Shown: positions 25,061 through 33,862, numbered from the stretch's first letter. The stretch: DNA of 64,000 nt from Candidatus Rokuibacteriota bacterium (GCA_003220435.1 QHSL01000063.1:91962-155961); one strand, 5' to 3'. The notes: generated by a model not told the origin, from the sequence alone. Numbers and translations are program-made.

Positions 25061-25627
25061 ATGGCAGTCGACGTGGCGGCGCCGAGAAGGCTGTTCACCC
25101 GTCAGGAGTACCTCCGGATGGCCGAGGTGGGCATCCTCAAGCCGACCGAACGAGTCGAGCTGATCCGGGGTGAGATCGTCGAGATGTCGCCCATCGGCCG
25201 GCGTCATCAAGCGTTCGTCGACAACTTGAACCAGCTGTTGACCGTGCGCATCGCCGGCCGAGCCATCGTGTCAGTCCAGAACCCAGTCGTGCTCGCCGAC
25301 GACACCGAGCCAGAGCCCGACCTCAAGATCATTCGCCGGCGCTCCGTGCCGTACAAAGAGCTCGAGGCGCACGGCAACGACGTGCTGCTGTTGATCGAGG
25401 TAGCCGAGACCTCCCTTTCCTACGACCGATCCACCAAGCTCAGGCTCTACGCTGAAGCCGGGATTGCCGAATACTGGGTTGTCGACTGCTCAGCGGAGAG
25501 TGTCGAGGTCCATCGCATGCCCGACGCGAGCGGCTATCTGGAGATGAACCGTTTCACCGGCGGCGCGCCCGTCAGCCCGCTGGCCTTCCCCGACGTCAGG
25601 GTCGCTCTCGCCGAGATCTTCGCGTAG
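25061..25627 (+). CDS. Uma2 family (DUF820) putative endonuclease
   Basis: This 188-residue protein has the Uma2 pattern. An N-terminal RLFTRQEYLRMAEVGIL is followed by VELIRGEIVEMSPIG, an EPDLKIIRR strand, LLLIEVAETSLSYDRSTK with the putative PD-(D/E)xK acidic and lysine residues, and YAEAGIAEYWVVD. A GGAGGAGGAAG ribosome site precedes the ATG. The family has a restriction-endonuclease-like fold and is widespread in large genomes, sometimes in many copies. Its role is unproven. It is divergent from the sigma-AtpD gene, with about 245 bases between their starts. Confidence 0.92.
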   Translation: MAVDVAAPRRLFTRQEYLRMAEVGILKPTERVELIRGEIVEMSPIGRRHQAFVDNLNQLLTVRIAGRAIVSVQNPVVLADDTEPEPDLKIIRRRSVPYKELEAHGNDVLLLIEVAETSLSYDRSTKLRLYAEAGIAEYWVVDCSAESVEVHRMPDASGYLEMNRFTGGAPVSPLAFPDVRVALAEIFA

Positions 25628-25739
25628 CGCGCCCCGGAGTCTCGCCCCAGGTTGACGCGCCGACCGCTGCTGGCCTATGGTCTGGCCAGTCGCGGCGAGG
25701 GCGCCGCGCGTGGGGGCTGTCACTCACCGGGGGTGTCAT

Positions 25740-26750
25740 ATGAAGACGGCGATCGTCGGGACGGCGCAGGGCATCTTCGTGGTCGACGCGGCTGGCGGCG
25801 GGTCGTCGTCCAGCCTGATGGGGCCGAGCGTCCGCCACCTCTCGCGGATAAACGGACAGTGCCTCGCCGGCTCCACCGCCGGCATCTTCCGCTCGGGTGA
25901 CGGCGGCCGGACCTGGCAGGCGAGCGGGATCGGCGACCGGGAAGTGTGGGACGTGACGGCCGCACCCGGCGATCCCGAAACGCTCTACGCGGTCACCGAG
26001 CCGGCCGGCGTCTTCCTCTCACGGGATGCCGGGGCGTCGTGGACCGAGGTGGTCGCCTTCCGGCGCGCGCCGGGCTTCGACCAGTGGTGCGTGCCGGTCA
26101 ACCCGCCGCGGCCGGGCCGGGCGCGCTCGATCGTGATCGACCGCCAGAATCCCGACCGCTGGTGCGTCGGCGTGGAGGTGGGCGGCGTGGTGCTCACCGA
26201 GGACGGCGGCCGCTCGTGGACGTTCAACATGCCCGGCGGCAACCCCGATCTCCACAACATCGTGGCCAAGCCCGACGAGCCCGGCGTGCTGTTCGCGTCC
26301 ACCGGGTTCGGGCGGATCGACCGCAGCGAGCCGATGGAGAAGCGCATCGCCGGCATGTTCCGCTCGGACGACCACGGCAAGACCTGGCGTTTCCAGTGGA
26401 CGGGAATGACGCCGCCCTACACGCGCCCGCTCTGCATCGATCCGCGGCCGCCCCACGCGGTGACGGTCGGCTCGTCGCCCACGGCGTTCTCGTCCTCCAA
26501 GGACGCCGGCGGCGCGCGCGCGATGCTGTTCCAGTCGGCGGACGGCGGCGAGACGTGGCGCTCGCTGGGCGACGCCGATCACTCGCCCTCGGCGGCCCAG
26601 ATCCACGCGGTCACCTCGGATCCCGAGACGACCGGCGGCGTGCTCGTGGGCACCGACACGGGCGAATTGTGGCGGGTGAGCCCGGACACGAAGTGGACGC
26701 GCGTGGCCCAGGGATTGCCGATGGTGCAATCGATCCTGCTGCTCGCGTGA
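25740..26750 (+). CDS. BNR/Asp-box repeat beta-propeller protein
   Basis: The 336-residue product from ATG 25740 has at least five Asp-box repeats (SGDGGRTW, SRDAGASW, TEDGGRSW, SDDHGKTW, SADGGETW). These mark a sialidase-like or YCF48/VPS10-type propeller. There is no signal peptide or membrane helix, and the N terminus (MKTAIVGTAQGIFVVD) already enters the first blade. No catalytic sialidase residues are evident, so a binding or scaffold role is more likely. It lies 11 bases upstream of the E1 beta gene and is probably co-transcribed with the dehydrogenase operon. Confidence 0.87.
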   Translation: MKTAIVGTAQGIFVVDAAGGGSSSSLMGPSVRHLSRINGQCLAGSTAGIFRSGDGGRTWQASGIGDREVWDVTAAPGDPETLYAVTEPAGVFLSRDAGASWTEVVAFRRAPGFDQWCVPVNPPRPGRARSIVIDRQNPDRWCVGVEVGGVVLTEDGGRSWTFNMPGGNPDLHNIVAKPDEPGVLFASTGFGRIDRSEPMEKRIAGMFRSDDHGKTWRFQWTGMTPPYTRPLCIDPRPPHAVTVGSSPTAFSSSKDAGGARAMLFQSADGGETWRSLGDADHSPSAAQIHAVTSDPETTGGVLVGTDTGELWRVSPDTKWTRVAQGLPMVQSILLLA

Positions 26751-26761
26751 CGAGGGAAGAC

Positions 26762-27748
26762 ATGGCTGAACGAGAGCTCACGTACGGCGAGGCGGTCAAG
26801 GAAGCGATCGCGGAGGAGATGCGGCGTGACCCGCGCGTGTTCCTCATCGGCGAGGACGTGGCGGAGGCCGGCCACCCGTTCAAGACGCTGACCGGCCTCG
26901 TGCAGGAGTTCGGGACCGATCGCATTGTCGACACGCCGATCTCCGAGCCTGGCTACGCGGGCATCGGCGTGGGTGCCGCCATGACGGGCATGCGGCCCAT
27001 CGTCGACGTGATGTTCGGGGACTTCATCACGCTCACGATGGACCAGATGGTGAACCAGGCCGCCAAGGCGCATTACATGTCGGGCGGCAAGATCAAGGTG
27101 CCCATCGTTTTTCGGACGACGCTCGGCGCCACGCGCCGGTCGGCCGCGCAGCACTCGCAGTCGCTGCACGCGTGGGTGAGCCACATTCCCGGGCTCAAGG
27201 TGGCGCTGCCGTCGGGCCCGTACGAGGCCAAGGGGCTGATGAAAACGGCCATCCGCGACGACAGCCCCGTGGTGATCTTCGAGGACAAGATGATGTACCG
27301 GGTCAAGGGCCCGGTGCCCGCCGACGATTACACGATTCCGTTCGGCGTCGCCGAGGTGAAGCGCGCCGGCACCGACATCACGATCGTCGCCACCAGCAGC
27401 ATGGTCGGCATCGCGCTGGGCGCCGCCAAGCTGCTCGAGGAATCCGGCATCAGCGCCGAGGTGATCGACCCGCGCACCACGTGGCCGCTCGACAAGCAGA
27501 CGTTGATCGAGTCGGCCAAGAAGACGTCGCGGGCCATGGTGGTGGACGAGGGCTACGAGCGCTACGGCGTCACCGCCGAGATCTCGTCCGTCATCGCCGA
27601 GGGCGCGTTCTATCACCTGGACGCGCCGGTGAAGCGCATCGGCGCCATGGACGTGCCGGTGCCGTTCTCGCCGGTGCTCGAAGACCTCACCGTGCCCACG
27701 GAGCAATCGGTCGCCGAAGCGGCGAAGGCGCTCTGCCGGAGGGCATGA
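26762..27748 (+). CDS. 2-oxo acid/acetoin dehydrogenase E1 component, beta subunit
   Basis: ATG at 26762 gives 328 residues of the transketolase pyrimidine-binding type: MAERELTYGEAVKEAIAEEM, FLIGEDVAEAGHPFK, DTPISEPGYAGIGVGAAMTG (with the TPP-activating Glu), and the C-terminal transketolase domain VIDPRTTWPLDKQTL. It would pair with an alpha subunit such as the one at 10275-11258. The next gene, threonine aldolase, overlaps its stop as ATGA. AcoB versus PdhB cannot be settled from sequence alone. Confidence 0.94.
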   Translation: MAERELTYGEAVKEAIAEEMRRDPRVFLIGEDVAEAGHPFKTLTGLVQEFGTDRIVDTPISEPGYAGIGVGAAMTGMRPIVDVMFGDFITLTMDQMVNQAAKAHYMSGGKIKVPIVFRTTLGATRRSAAQHSQSLHAWVSHIPGLKVALPSGPYEAKGLMKTAIRDDSPVVIFEDKMMYRVKGPVPADDYTIPFGVAEVKRAGTDITIVATSSMVGIALGAAKLLEESGISAEVIDPRTTWPLDKQTLIESAKKTSRAMVVDEGYERYGVTAEISSVIAEGAFYHLDAPVKRIGAMDVPVPFSPVLEDLTVPTEQSVAEAAKALCRRA

Positions 27749-28800
27749 TGGCTTCCGTGGGCATCGCCGTCGATCTGGCCAGCGACACCGTCACCCGCCC
27801 CACGGCCGACATGCGCCGCTTCATGTGCGAGGCCGAGGTGGGCGACGAGCAGAAATTCGAGGATCCGACCGTCAATCTATTGACCGAGATGGTGGCCGAG
27901 CTCCTGGGCAAGGAAGCGGCGGTGTTCCTGCCCTCCGGCACGATGTGCAACGAGATCGCATTGCGCGTGCACGCCCGGCCCGGCGAAGAGGTGATCGCCC
28001 ACCGCACCGCCCATCCCATCAACTTCGAGACGGGTGGGCCGGGCGCGCTGGCCGGCGTCAACATGCGAGCGATCGACGGCCCGCGCGGCCAGTTCGACGC
28101 GGCCGCGGTCGAGGCCGCGATCCGTCCCAATTCTCGCTACGCTCCGCGGACGCGGCTTCTGTGGGTCGAGCAGACGAGCAACCTCGGCTGCGGCTCGGTG
28201 TGGCCGCTCGCGAGAATCGAGGCGGTGACCGCGGTGGCGCGCCGCCACGGCCTCGCCACCCACATGGACGGCGCACGCCTCCTGAACGCGGTCGTGGCCA
28301 GCGGCATCGCCGCGCGCGACTACGCGGCGACGTTCGACTCGGCGTGGATCGACTTCACCAAAGGCCTCGGGGCGCCCGTCGGCGCGGCGCTGGCGGGCAC
28401 GCGCGCCTTCATCGACGAGGCGTGGCGCTGCAAGCAGCAGATGGGCGGCGCCATGCGCCAGGCCGGGATCATCGCCGCCGGCGGCGTGTACGCGCTCCGC
28501 CACCACGTGAAGCGTCTGGCCGAGGACCACGCGAACGCCCGGCGTCTCGCCGAGGGGCTGGCCGCGCTGCCCGGCGTGCGGCTCGACCCGGCGACGATCG
28601 AGACCAACATCGTGTTCTTCGATCTCGAGGGCGCGCTCACGGCGCCGGTCGCCGTCGAGCGGCTGCTGGCCCGCGGCGTGCGCATGGGCGCGCTCGGCGC
28701 GCACACGATCCGCGCCGTCACCCACCTGGACGTCGACGCCGACGGGATCGAGCGCACGCTGGCGGCAGCCCGCGAGGTCTTCACGGGGCACCGCGCCTGA
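27745..28800 (+). CDS. Threonine aldolase family PLP enzyme (low-specificity L-threonine aldolase type)
   Basis: The 351-residue product starts at ATG 27745 and overlaps E1 beta by four bases; GGAGGG precedes the start. It has the beta-eliminating lyase/threonine aldolase pattern: VDLASDTVTRPTADM, VFLPSGTMCNEIAL, HMDGARLLNA, and the PLP-binding Lys in DFTKGLGAPVGAAL. The enzyme interconverts threonine or allo-threonine with glycine and acetaldehyde. Its place between E1 beta and E2 is unusual and may link acetaldehyde handling to the dehydrogenase complex. Its stop overlaps the E2 start by one base. Confidence 0.93.
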   Translation: MMASVGIAVDLASDTVTRPTADMRRFMCEAEVGDEQKFEDPTVNLLTEMVAELLGKEAAVFLPSGTMCNEIALRVHARPGEEVIAHRTAHPINFETGGPGALAGVNMRAIDGPRGQFDAAAVEAAIRPNSRYAPRTRLLWVEQTSNLGCGSVWPLARIEAVTAVARRHGLATHMDGARLLNAVVASGIAARDYAATFDSAWIDFTKGLGAPVGAALAGTRAFIDEAWRCKQQMGGAMRQAGIIAAGGVYALRHHVKRLAEDHANARRLAEGLAALPGVRLDPATIETNIVFFDLEGALTAPVAVERLLARGVRMGALGAHTIRAVTHLDVDADGIERTLAAAREVFTGHRA

Positions 28801-30077
28801 TGGCGACGAACGTCATCATGCCGGCGCTCGAGATGGCGCAGGAGACCGGCAAGGTTGTTCACTGGCTCAAGCGCCCCGGCGACACGGTGCAGAAGGGCGA
28901 GCCACTGGTCGAGATCGAGACCGACAAAGTCACCGTCGAGATCGAGGCGCCGGCGTCGGGTGTGCTGCGCGACGTCAGCGCGCAGGAGGGTGACGTGGTG
29001 CCGGTCGGCCAGACGATCGCGTTGATCCTGGCGCCGCGCGAGACCGGGGTGACTGGAGCGCCGTCGGCGGCCGTCGCCTCTGCCGGAACGGTGAAGGCGT
29101 CGCCGCTCGCTCGCAAGATCGCCGCGCAGCACGGCGTCGACCTCGCGCGTATCAGGACCGGCAGCGGGCGCATCGAGAAGGCCGACGTGCTCGCGTTCGT
29201 CGAGAGCCTGAAGACGCCGTCCTCGTCCGGAAACGGGGGGGAGGCGCGGTTGGCGCCGGCGTCCCCGAAAGCGCGGCGGCTCGCGGCCGAGCGAGGGGTC
29301 GATCTGGGTGGGGTACGTGGTTCAGGCCCGGGCGGCGCCGTGCTGGCGATCGACGTTCCGGCGGCGGCGCGCCCCGCGGTGGCGGCGCCCGCGGCACCTC
29401 GAGTGGCGGGCCCCGGCGTCGGCACCGTCTGGCGCATCATGGCCGAGCGCATGACCGCGAGCTGGACCACGGCGCCCCACTTCTACCTGGTGCGCGAGGT
29501 CAACGTGAGCCGCCTGGTCTCGTGGCTGGAGCGAGCGCGCAAGCAGACCGGCGCCCACATCACCTACACGGACCTGCTGGTCAAGCTCGTCGCCGCCGCG
29601 CTGTCCCAGCACCCGCGCGTGAACGGTTCGTGGAAGGACGGCGCCATCCTCCAGAACACCGACATCAACATCGGCCTGGCCGTCGCCCTCGATGACGGCC
29701 TCGTCGTGCCCGTCATCCATCGCGCGGACACGCTCCGCCTGGCGGAGCTCGCCGCCCGCCGCGAGGACGTCGTGAGTCGCGCTCAGGCCGGCAAGCTGCG
29801 CCCGGCCGATATCCAGGGCGGCGGGTTTACGATCAGTAACCTCGGGATGTACGGCGTCGACGCGTTCAGCGCGATCGTCAACCCCCCGCAGGCGGCGATC
29901 CTCGCGGTGGGTCGTATTGCCGACCGCGTGGTGGCGGTCAACGGCCAACCCGCCGTGCAGCCGACCATGGTGCTGACGCTCTCGTGCGACCACCGCGCTC
30001 TCGACGGCGCTCGGGGGGCCCAGTTCCTCGGTGCGCTCGCCGACCTCGTCGAGGAACCGCTGGCGTTGCTGGTCTGA
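28800..30077 (+). CDS. Dihydrolipoamide acyltransferase (E2) of a 2-oxo acid/acetoin dehydrogenase complex
   Basis: The start ATG overlaps the aldolase stop as TGATG. The 425-residue chain has one lipoyl domain (lipoyl Lys in EIETDKVTVEIEAP) and two peripheral subunit-binding segments (SPLARKIAAQHGVDLARI and SPKARRLAAERGVDLGGV). It ends in the acyltransferase domain with catalytic DHRALDG (His near residue 397). Ala-Pro-rich linkers separate the domains. It forms the core that takes the acyl group from E1 and passes it to CoA. No E3 (lipoamide dehydrogenase) gene is in the window. Two E3-binding domains in a single E2 is less usual than one. Confidence 0.94.
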   Translation: MATNVIMPALEMAQETGKVVHWLKRPGDTVQKGEPLVEIETDKVTVEIEAPASGVLRDVSAQEGDVVPVGQTIALILAPRETGVTGAPSAAVASAGTVKASPLARKIAAQHGVDLARIRTGSGRIEKADVLAFVESLKTPSSSGNGGEARLAPASPKARRLAAERGVDLGGVRGSGPGGAVLAIDVPAAARPAVAAPAAPRVAGPGVGTVWRIMAERMTASWTTAPHFYLVREVNVSRLVSWLERARKQTGAHITYTDLLVKLVAAALSQHPRVNGSWKDGAILQNTDINIGLAVALDDGLVVPVIHRADTLRLAELAARREDVVSRAQAGKLRPADIQGGGFTISNLGMYGVDAFSAIVNPPQAAILAVGRIADRVVAVNGQPAVQPTMVLTLSCDHRALDGARGAQFLGALADLVEEPLALLV

Positions 30078-30130
30078 AGGCGGCTCGGCCGCCGCCCCCG
30101 GGCCGTCCGCGGTGGTCTCCAAAATGAGAG

Positions 30131-30159
30131 TTGCCGATCTCCCGATATGGAGTTAGGCT
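30131..30159 (+). promoter_or_regulatory. Putative promoter of the toxin-antitoxin pair
   Basis: TTGCCG (30131-30136) and TAGGCT (30154-30159) are spaced by 17 bases in the gap after the E2 gene. Transcription would start near 30166, just before the GGGGGAGGG ribosome site. GAGAG and CTCTC blocks flank the element (30126-30130 and about 30158-30164) and could be part of an autoregulatory operator. The match to consensus is moderate. Confidence 0.4.
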
Positions 30160-30176
30160 CTCTCTTGGGGGAGGGC

Positions 30177-30635
30177 ATGAACCCGAAGCGTTCCGCGAAG
30201 CGATTTCGCCGGGCGCCCGGCAAGCGTCCCATGCCCTTCACGGCGTTCGTGGTTCGGGAGACGCCGGCGGCGGCGAAGATCGCCATCATTCGGACCGGGG
30301 TGACCGCTCGAGTGGTCGACGAGATGGTCCGCTACCTCGGCGTCTCGAAGAGCGATATCTTCCGGGTGCTCCGCACGCCCGAGAGCACGGCGCACAAGCT
30401 CATCAAGGACAGCCGGCCACTCGATACGGCGGCGTCGGAGCGCGTCGTGCGGGTGGCGGATATCACACGGCTGGCCGAAGAGACCTTCGGCGGGCGGGCG
30501 CCCGCGACGCAATGGCTCAAGACCCCGAACCTGGCCCTGGACCGTGCCACGCCGCTGTCCATGCTGGACACGGAACCCGGCGCGAGCGAAGTGAGGCGGA
30601 TCCTCTCGGCGATCAACTACGGTGGCGCGTTTTAG
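30177..30635 (+). CDS. Xre/MbcA/ParS-type antitoxin with DUF2384 toxin-binding domain
   Basis: I choose ATG 30177 (152 residues), preceded by GGGGGAGGG; the upstream ATG at 30147 lies inside the likely promoter. The N-terminal half has a Xre-like helical region (VDEMVRYLGVSKSDIFRVLRTP). The C terminus has the DUF2384 (MbcA/ParS) pattern LAEETFGGRAPATQWLKTPNLALDRATPLSMLDTEPGASEV... ending INYGGAF. Such antitoxins block RES-domain toxins and repress their own operon. The cognate toxin follows after six bases. Confidence 0.9.
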   Translation: MNPKRSAKRFRRAPGKRPMPFTAFVVRETPAAAKIAIIRTGVTARVVDEMVRYLGVSKSDIFRVLRTPESTAHKLIKDSRPLDTAASERVVRVADITRLAEETFGGRAPATQWLKTPNLALDRATPLSMLDTEPGASEVRRILSAINYGGAF

Positions 30636-30641
30636 TGGGAG

Positions 30642-31124
30642 ATGCCGCTCCTATGGCGAATCGCTCGACGCCCCTATGCGCTGGACAGAGTCGGAGCCGG
30701 TGCCCGGGACAGCGGTGGCCGCTGGAACGCCGTCGGGGCCCCGGTCATGTATACCGGCCGCACGATCGGGATCGCGGCCCTCGAGAAGTTCGTCCATCTG
30801 TCCGGCGTCGTACCACCCGACCTGGTGCTCGTCCGGGTCGCCGTGCCTGACCGCGCGTCTTCGGAGACACCCAAGCTCACCGACCTGCCCGCTGATTGGA
30901 ACGCTCCACGGCACGGTCCGCTGAGCATGCAGTTCGGAACGAGATGGGCTCACCAGAACCGATCGCTTGTGCTGTACGTCCCCTCGGCGATCATTCCCGA
31001 GGAGTCCATCGGCGTCATCAACCCGAATCACCCGGAGTTCGCCGGAGTTCGCATCGGCGTCGAACGCGAGTTCCGCTACGACCTTCGGATGTTCGCGAGG
31101 CGCGTGCTTCGAGCCGATCGATGA
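30642..31124 (+). CDS. RES-domain NAD+-degrading toxin
   Basis: The 160-residue protein has the RES family layout: an early Arg (LLWRIARRPY), GGRWNAVGAPVMYTGRTIGIAALEKFVHL with the conserved Arg, Tyr and Glu, and a C-terminal SAIIPEESIGVINPNHPEF block with the Ser and Asn residues. RES toxins such as MbcT degrade NAD+ and stop growth when the antitoxin is lost. The residues needed for activity appear intact. A TGGGAG ribosome site precedes the ATG, and the antitoxin is directly upstream. Confidence 0.9.
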   Translation: MPLLWRIARRPYALDRVGAGARDSGGRWNAVGAPVMYTGRTIGIAALEKFVHLSGVVPPDLVLVRVAVPDRASSETPKLTDLPADWNAPRHGPLSMQFGTRWAHQNRSLVLYVPSAIIPEESIGVINPNHPEFAGVRIGVEREFRYDLRMFARRVLRADR

Positions 31125-31159
31125 GACCTGGATCCTCCCGGGAGGAGTGGAGCGAACCC

Positions 31160-32575
31160 ATGAACGCCGACCTGTGCTTTCTGACGGCCACCGAGCTGGC
31201 CCGTCGCATCCGCACTCGCGAAGTCTCGGTCACCGAAGTCGTCGGGGCCCACCTGGCCCAGATCGAGCGGGTCAACCCGAAGGTGAATGCCGTCGTCACC
31301 CTGACCGCCGAGCGAGCGCTCGCCGACGCGCGCGCGAAAGACGCGGCGCTCGCCCGAGGCGAGACGCCGGGTCCGCTGTTCGGGCTGCCCGTCGCGCACA
31401 AGGACATGGTGCCGACGCGCGGGATCCGCACGACCTTCGGGTCGCCGATCTACCGTGACTACGTCCCCGACCAGGACGCGCTGCTGGTCGAGCGGCTGCG
31501 GGCGGCCGGCGCCGTTACCGTCGGCAAGACCAACACGCCGGAGTTCGCGGCCGGGTCGCAGACGTTCAACGAGGTCTTCGGACGCACGCTCAACCCGTAC
31601 GACGTGACGAAGACGTGCGGCGGCTCGAGCGGCGGCGCCGCGGTGGCGCTGGCCTGTGGCATGGTGCCGATCGCCGACGGCAGCGACACCGGCGGCTCCC
31701 TGCGCAATCCGGCGAGCTTCTGCAACGTGGTCGGCCTGCGCGGCGCGCTCGGCCGCGTGCCCCAGTGGCCGTCCGACACCGCGTGGCAGATCTTGTCGGT
31801 GGCCGGACCCATGGCGCGCACCGTGGCGGATGCGGCGCTCATGCTGAGCGCGATGGCGGGTCCCGACCGGCGCACACCGACCGCGATCGCCGAGCCGGGA
31901 GATCGCTTCCGCGCTCCGCTCGGCCGCGACTTCAAGGGCGTGCGCATCGCCTGGAGCCGCGACCTGGGCGGGCTGCCGATCGACCGGCGCGTGACGAAAA
32001 CGCTGGACGCGCAGCGCGCCACGTTCGAGGCGTTGGGCTGTCACGTCGAGGATGGGGAGCCTGACTTCGCCGACGCCCGGCTCGTCTTCCAGGTTCAACG
32101 GGCATTGAGCTTCGCGACCCGCTACGGGCCGCTGCTTGAGCGGCATCGACACCAGATCAAGGACACGATCATCTGGAACACCGAGGAAGGGCTGAAGCTC
32201 ACCGCGAGGGAGATCGGCGAGGCCGACGTCCAGCGCACGCGGCTGTATCACCGGGTGCGCGAATTCATGGAGCGGCACGAATTCTTGCTGCTCCCGGCGG
32301 CGCAGGTGCCGCCCTTCGACGTGACACAGCCCTACGTGACCGAGATCAACGGTGTCCGCCTGCCGACCTACATCGACTGGATGCGCGCCTGCTCGGACAT
32401 CACGGTGACGGGGCTGCCGGCCATCTCGGTGCCCGGCGGCTTCACCGACGACGGTCTGCCGGTGGGGCTGCAGATCGTCGGGCGTCACCAGGACGAATGG
32501 GGTGTGCTCCAGCTCGCGCACGCCTTCGAGCAGGCGACCGGGTTCCATCGGCGGCGCCCGCCGCTGGCCGGCTGA
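31160..32575 (+). CDS. Amidase (amidase signature family)
   Basis: ATG at 31160, after GGAGGAGTGGAG, gives 471 residues. The Ser-cisSer-Lys triad is visible: Lys in LPVAHKDMV, the cis-Ser in CGGSSGGAAVALACG, and the nucleophile Ser in SDTGGSLRNPASFCN. The family hydrolyses amides, including carboxamides, carbamates and the Glu-tRNA intermediate; this is a catabolic-type member, without GatA context. It heads a plus-strand run with amidohydrolase, Rieske, LigB, oxidoreductase and permease genes. A role in releasing ammonia from an N-containing compound is inferred. Confidence 0.92.
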   Translation: MNADLCFLTATELARRIRTREVSVTEVVGAHLAQIERVNPKVNAVVTLTAERALADARAKDAALARGETPGPLFGLPVAHKDMVPTRGIRTTFGSPIYRDYVPDQDALLVERLRAAGAVTVGKTNTPEFAAGSQTFNEVFGRTLNPYDVTKTCGGSSGGAAVALACGMVPIADGSDTGGSLRNPASFCNVVGLRGALGRVPQWPSDTAWQILSVAGPMARTVADAALMLSAMAGPDRRTPTAIAEPGDRFRAPLGRDFKGVRIAWSRDLGGLPIDRRVTKTLDAQRATFEALGCHVEDGEPDFADARLVFQVQRALSFATRYGPLLERHRHQIKDTIIWNTEEGLKLTAREIGEADVQRTRLYHRVREFMERHEFLLLPAAQVPPFDVTQPYVTEINGVRLPTYIDWMRACSDITVTGLPAISVPGGFTDDGLPVGLQIVGRHQDEWGVLQLAHAFEQATGFHRRRPPLAG

Positions 32576-32595
32576 GGCGGATGGGCTGACGCCTT

Positions 32596-32624
32596 TTGAC
32601 AACGCGCGCTGGCGGGCGTACGGT
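32596..32624 (+). promoter_or_regulatory. Putative sigma-70-type promoter upstream of amidohydrolase
   Basis: A perfect TTGACA (32596-32601) is followed after 17 bases by TACGGT (32619-32624), a weak -10. Transcription would start near 32631, giving a leader of about 70 bases before the ATG at 32701. The 126-base gap here is the longest in the catabolic run. Confidence 0.5.
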
Positions 32625-32700
32625 GCCCAGCGCGTGGACGGAGGACACGGCGACAGGTCGAGTCACGTGAGGGGTGCTTCGATTTAGCGAGGAGGGTGCG

Positions 32701-33846
32701 ATGGCGACGTACAAGCTCATCTCGGCCGACTCCCACATCATCGAGCCGCCTGACCTTTATGCGAGCCGGATCGATCCCCGGTTCAAGGACCGGGCGCCCC
32801 GGATGGAGCGGATGGAAACCCCCACGGGTCGCAAGTACGACGCGTGGTTCATCGACGGCCAGCAGGTCGGCACCCTGGGCGCGGTGATGCAGGCCGGACA
32901 ACGGTTCGAGGACCCGTCCCAGATCGATTTCCTGGGGATGTGGGAAGACGTCAGGCTCGGTGGTTACGATCCCCAGGCGATGATCAAGGAGAACGAGATG
33001 GACGGGGTCTGGGGCGCGTGCCTGCAGCCGAGCCAGGGGCTGTTCTGGTACCGGATCCCGGACAGCGGGCTGCTCTCCGCGATCTGTCGTGTCTACAACG
33101 ACTGGATCGCGGACTTCTGCAAGCCCTATCCCGATCGTCTCAAAGGCATCGCCATGCTCAACGTCGACGACGTCGACGACGCCTGTCAGGAGCTCGAGCG
33201 CTGCGCGAAGCTCGGGCTGGTCGGGGCGTTCATTCCTGTCTCGCCGCTGGCCGAGCGGCCCTATCGGCACCCGGTCTACGATCGGCTCTGGTGGACCGCG
33301 CAGGACCTCGGGCTTCCCTTGCTTCTGCACATCGGAACGCCCCGCGGCGGCATCCCGGGCTGCGAGTTCACCATGAACCTCGGCGAGCTGACCGGCGCCG
33401 GCCGCTCCACCACCGACTACTGGGTGCGCTACTCGCTGTCGGCGATGATCTTCGCCGGCGTCTTCGATCGGACTCCCAAGCTGAGGGTCGGCTCCGTCGA
33501 GCACGAAGCCGCGTGGATTCCTCACTGGCTGAAGCAGATGGACTTCACGTATCGCGAGCGGCCCGTGTTCACCAAGGGATGGAAGTCGAAGGAGGGGCTG
33601 CTGCCGAGCGATTACTGGCGGCGCAACATGTTCGTGGAGTTCATGGAGGACGATCTCGGCGTCCAGATGCGAGAGACGATCGGCGTCGACAACATGCTCT
33701 GGGGGAGCGATTTCCCCCACGCGGAGTCGACCTGGCCGAAGTCCCGACAGTTCCTGGATCGCATCTTCGCCGGAACTCCCGAGGAAGATCTCCGCAAGAT
33801 CACTTCGGAGAACGCGGCGCGGCTGTTTGGGTTCAAGCTGAACTAG
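32701..33846 (+). CDS. Amidohydrolase-2 family metal-dependent hydrolase/decarboxylase
   Basis: The 381-residue product (ATG 32701 after GAGGAGGGTG) opens with ISADSHIIEPPDLY, the N-terminal metal site. It has LPLLLHIGTP with a metal-binding His, SVEHEAAWIPHWLKQMD, and the terminal MLWGSDFPHAES with the catalytic Asp. It belongs to the ACMSD/gamma-resorcylate decarboxylase superfamily and is cytoplasmic. It lies 17 bases upstream of a Rieske ferredoxin gene, in a probable ring-degradation operon. It may decarboxylate or hydrolyse a ring-cleavage product. Confidence 0.92.
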   Translation: MATYKLISADSHIIEPPDLYASRIDPRFKDRAPRMERMETPTGRKYDAWFIDGQQVGTLGAVMQAGQRFEDPSQIDFLGMWEDVRLGGYDPQAMIKENEMDGVWGACLQPSQGLFWYRIPDSGLLSAICRVYNDWIADFCKPYPDRLKGIAMLNVDDVDDACQELERCAKLGLVGAFIPVSPLAERPYRHPVYDRLWWTAQDLGLPLLLHIGTPRGGIPGCEFTMNLGELTGAGRSTTDYWVRYSLSAMIFAGVFDRTPKLRVGSVEHEAAWIPHWLKQMDFTYRERPVFTKGWKSKEGLLPSDYWRRNMFVEFMEDDLGVQMRETIGVDNMLWGSDFPHAESTWPKSRQFLDRIFAGTPEEDLRKITSENAARLFGFKLN

Positions 33847-33862
33847 GGCGCCCGGAGCCTCG

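Noticed and set aside
25946..26761. A longer reading of the E1 beta frame upstream of 26762
   Set aside because: It runs through the BNR-repeat gene in another frame and lacks family similarity; ATG 26762 is the natural start.
30079..30093. GGCGGC-TCG-GCCGCC hairpin after the E2 stop as a terminator
   Set aside because: The stem is six bases with no T-run, and such short GC hairpins are common by chance here.
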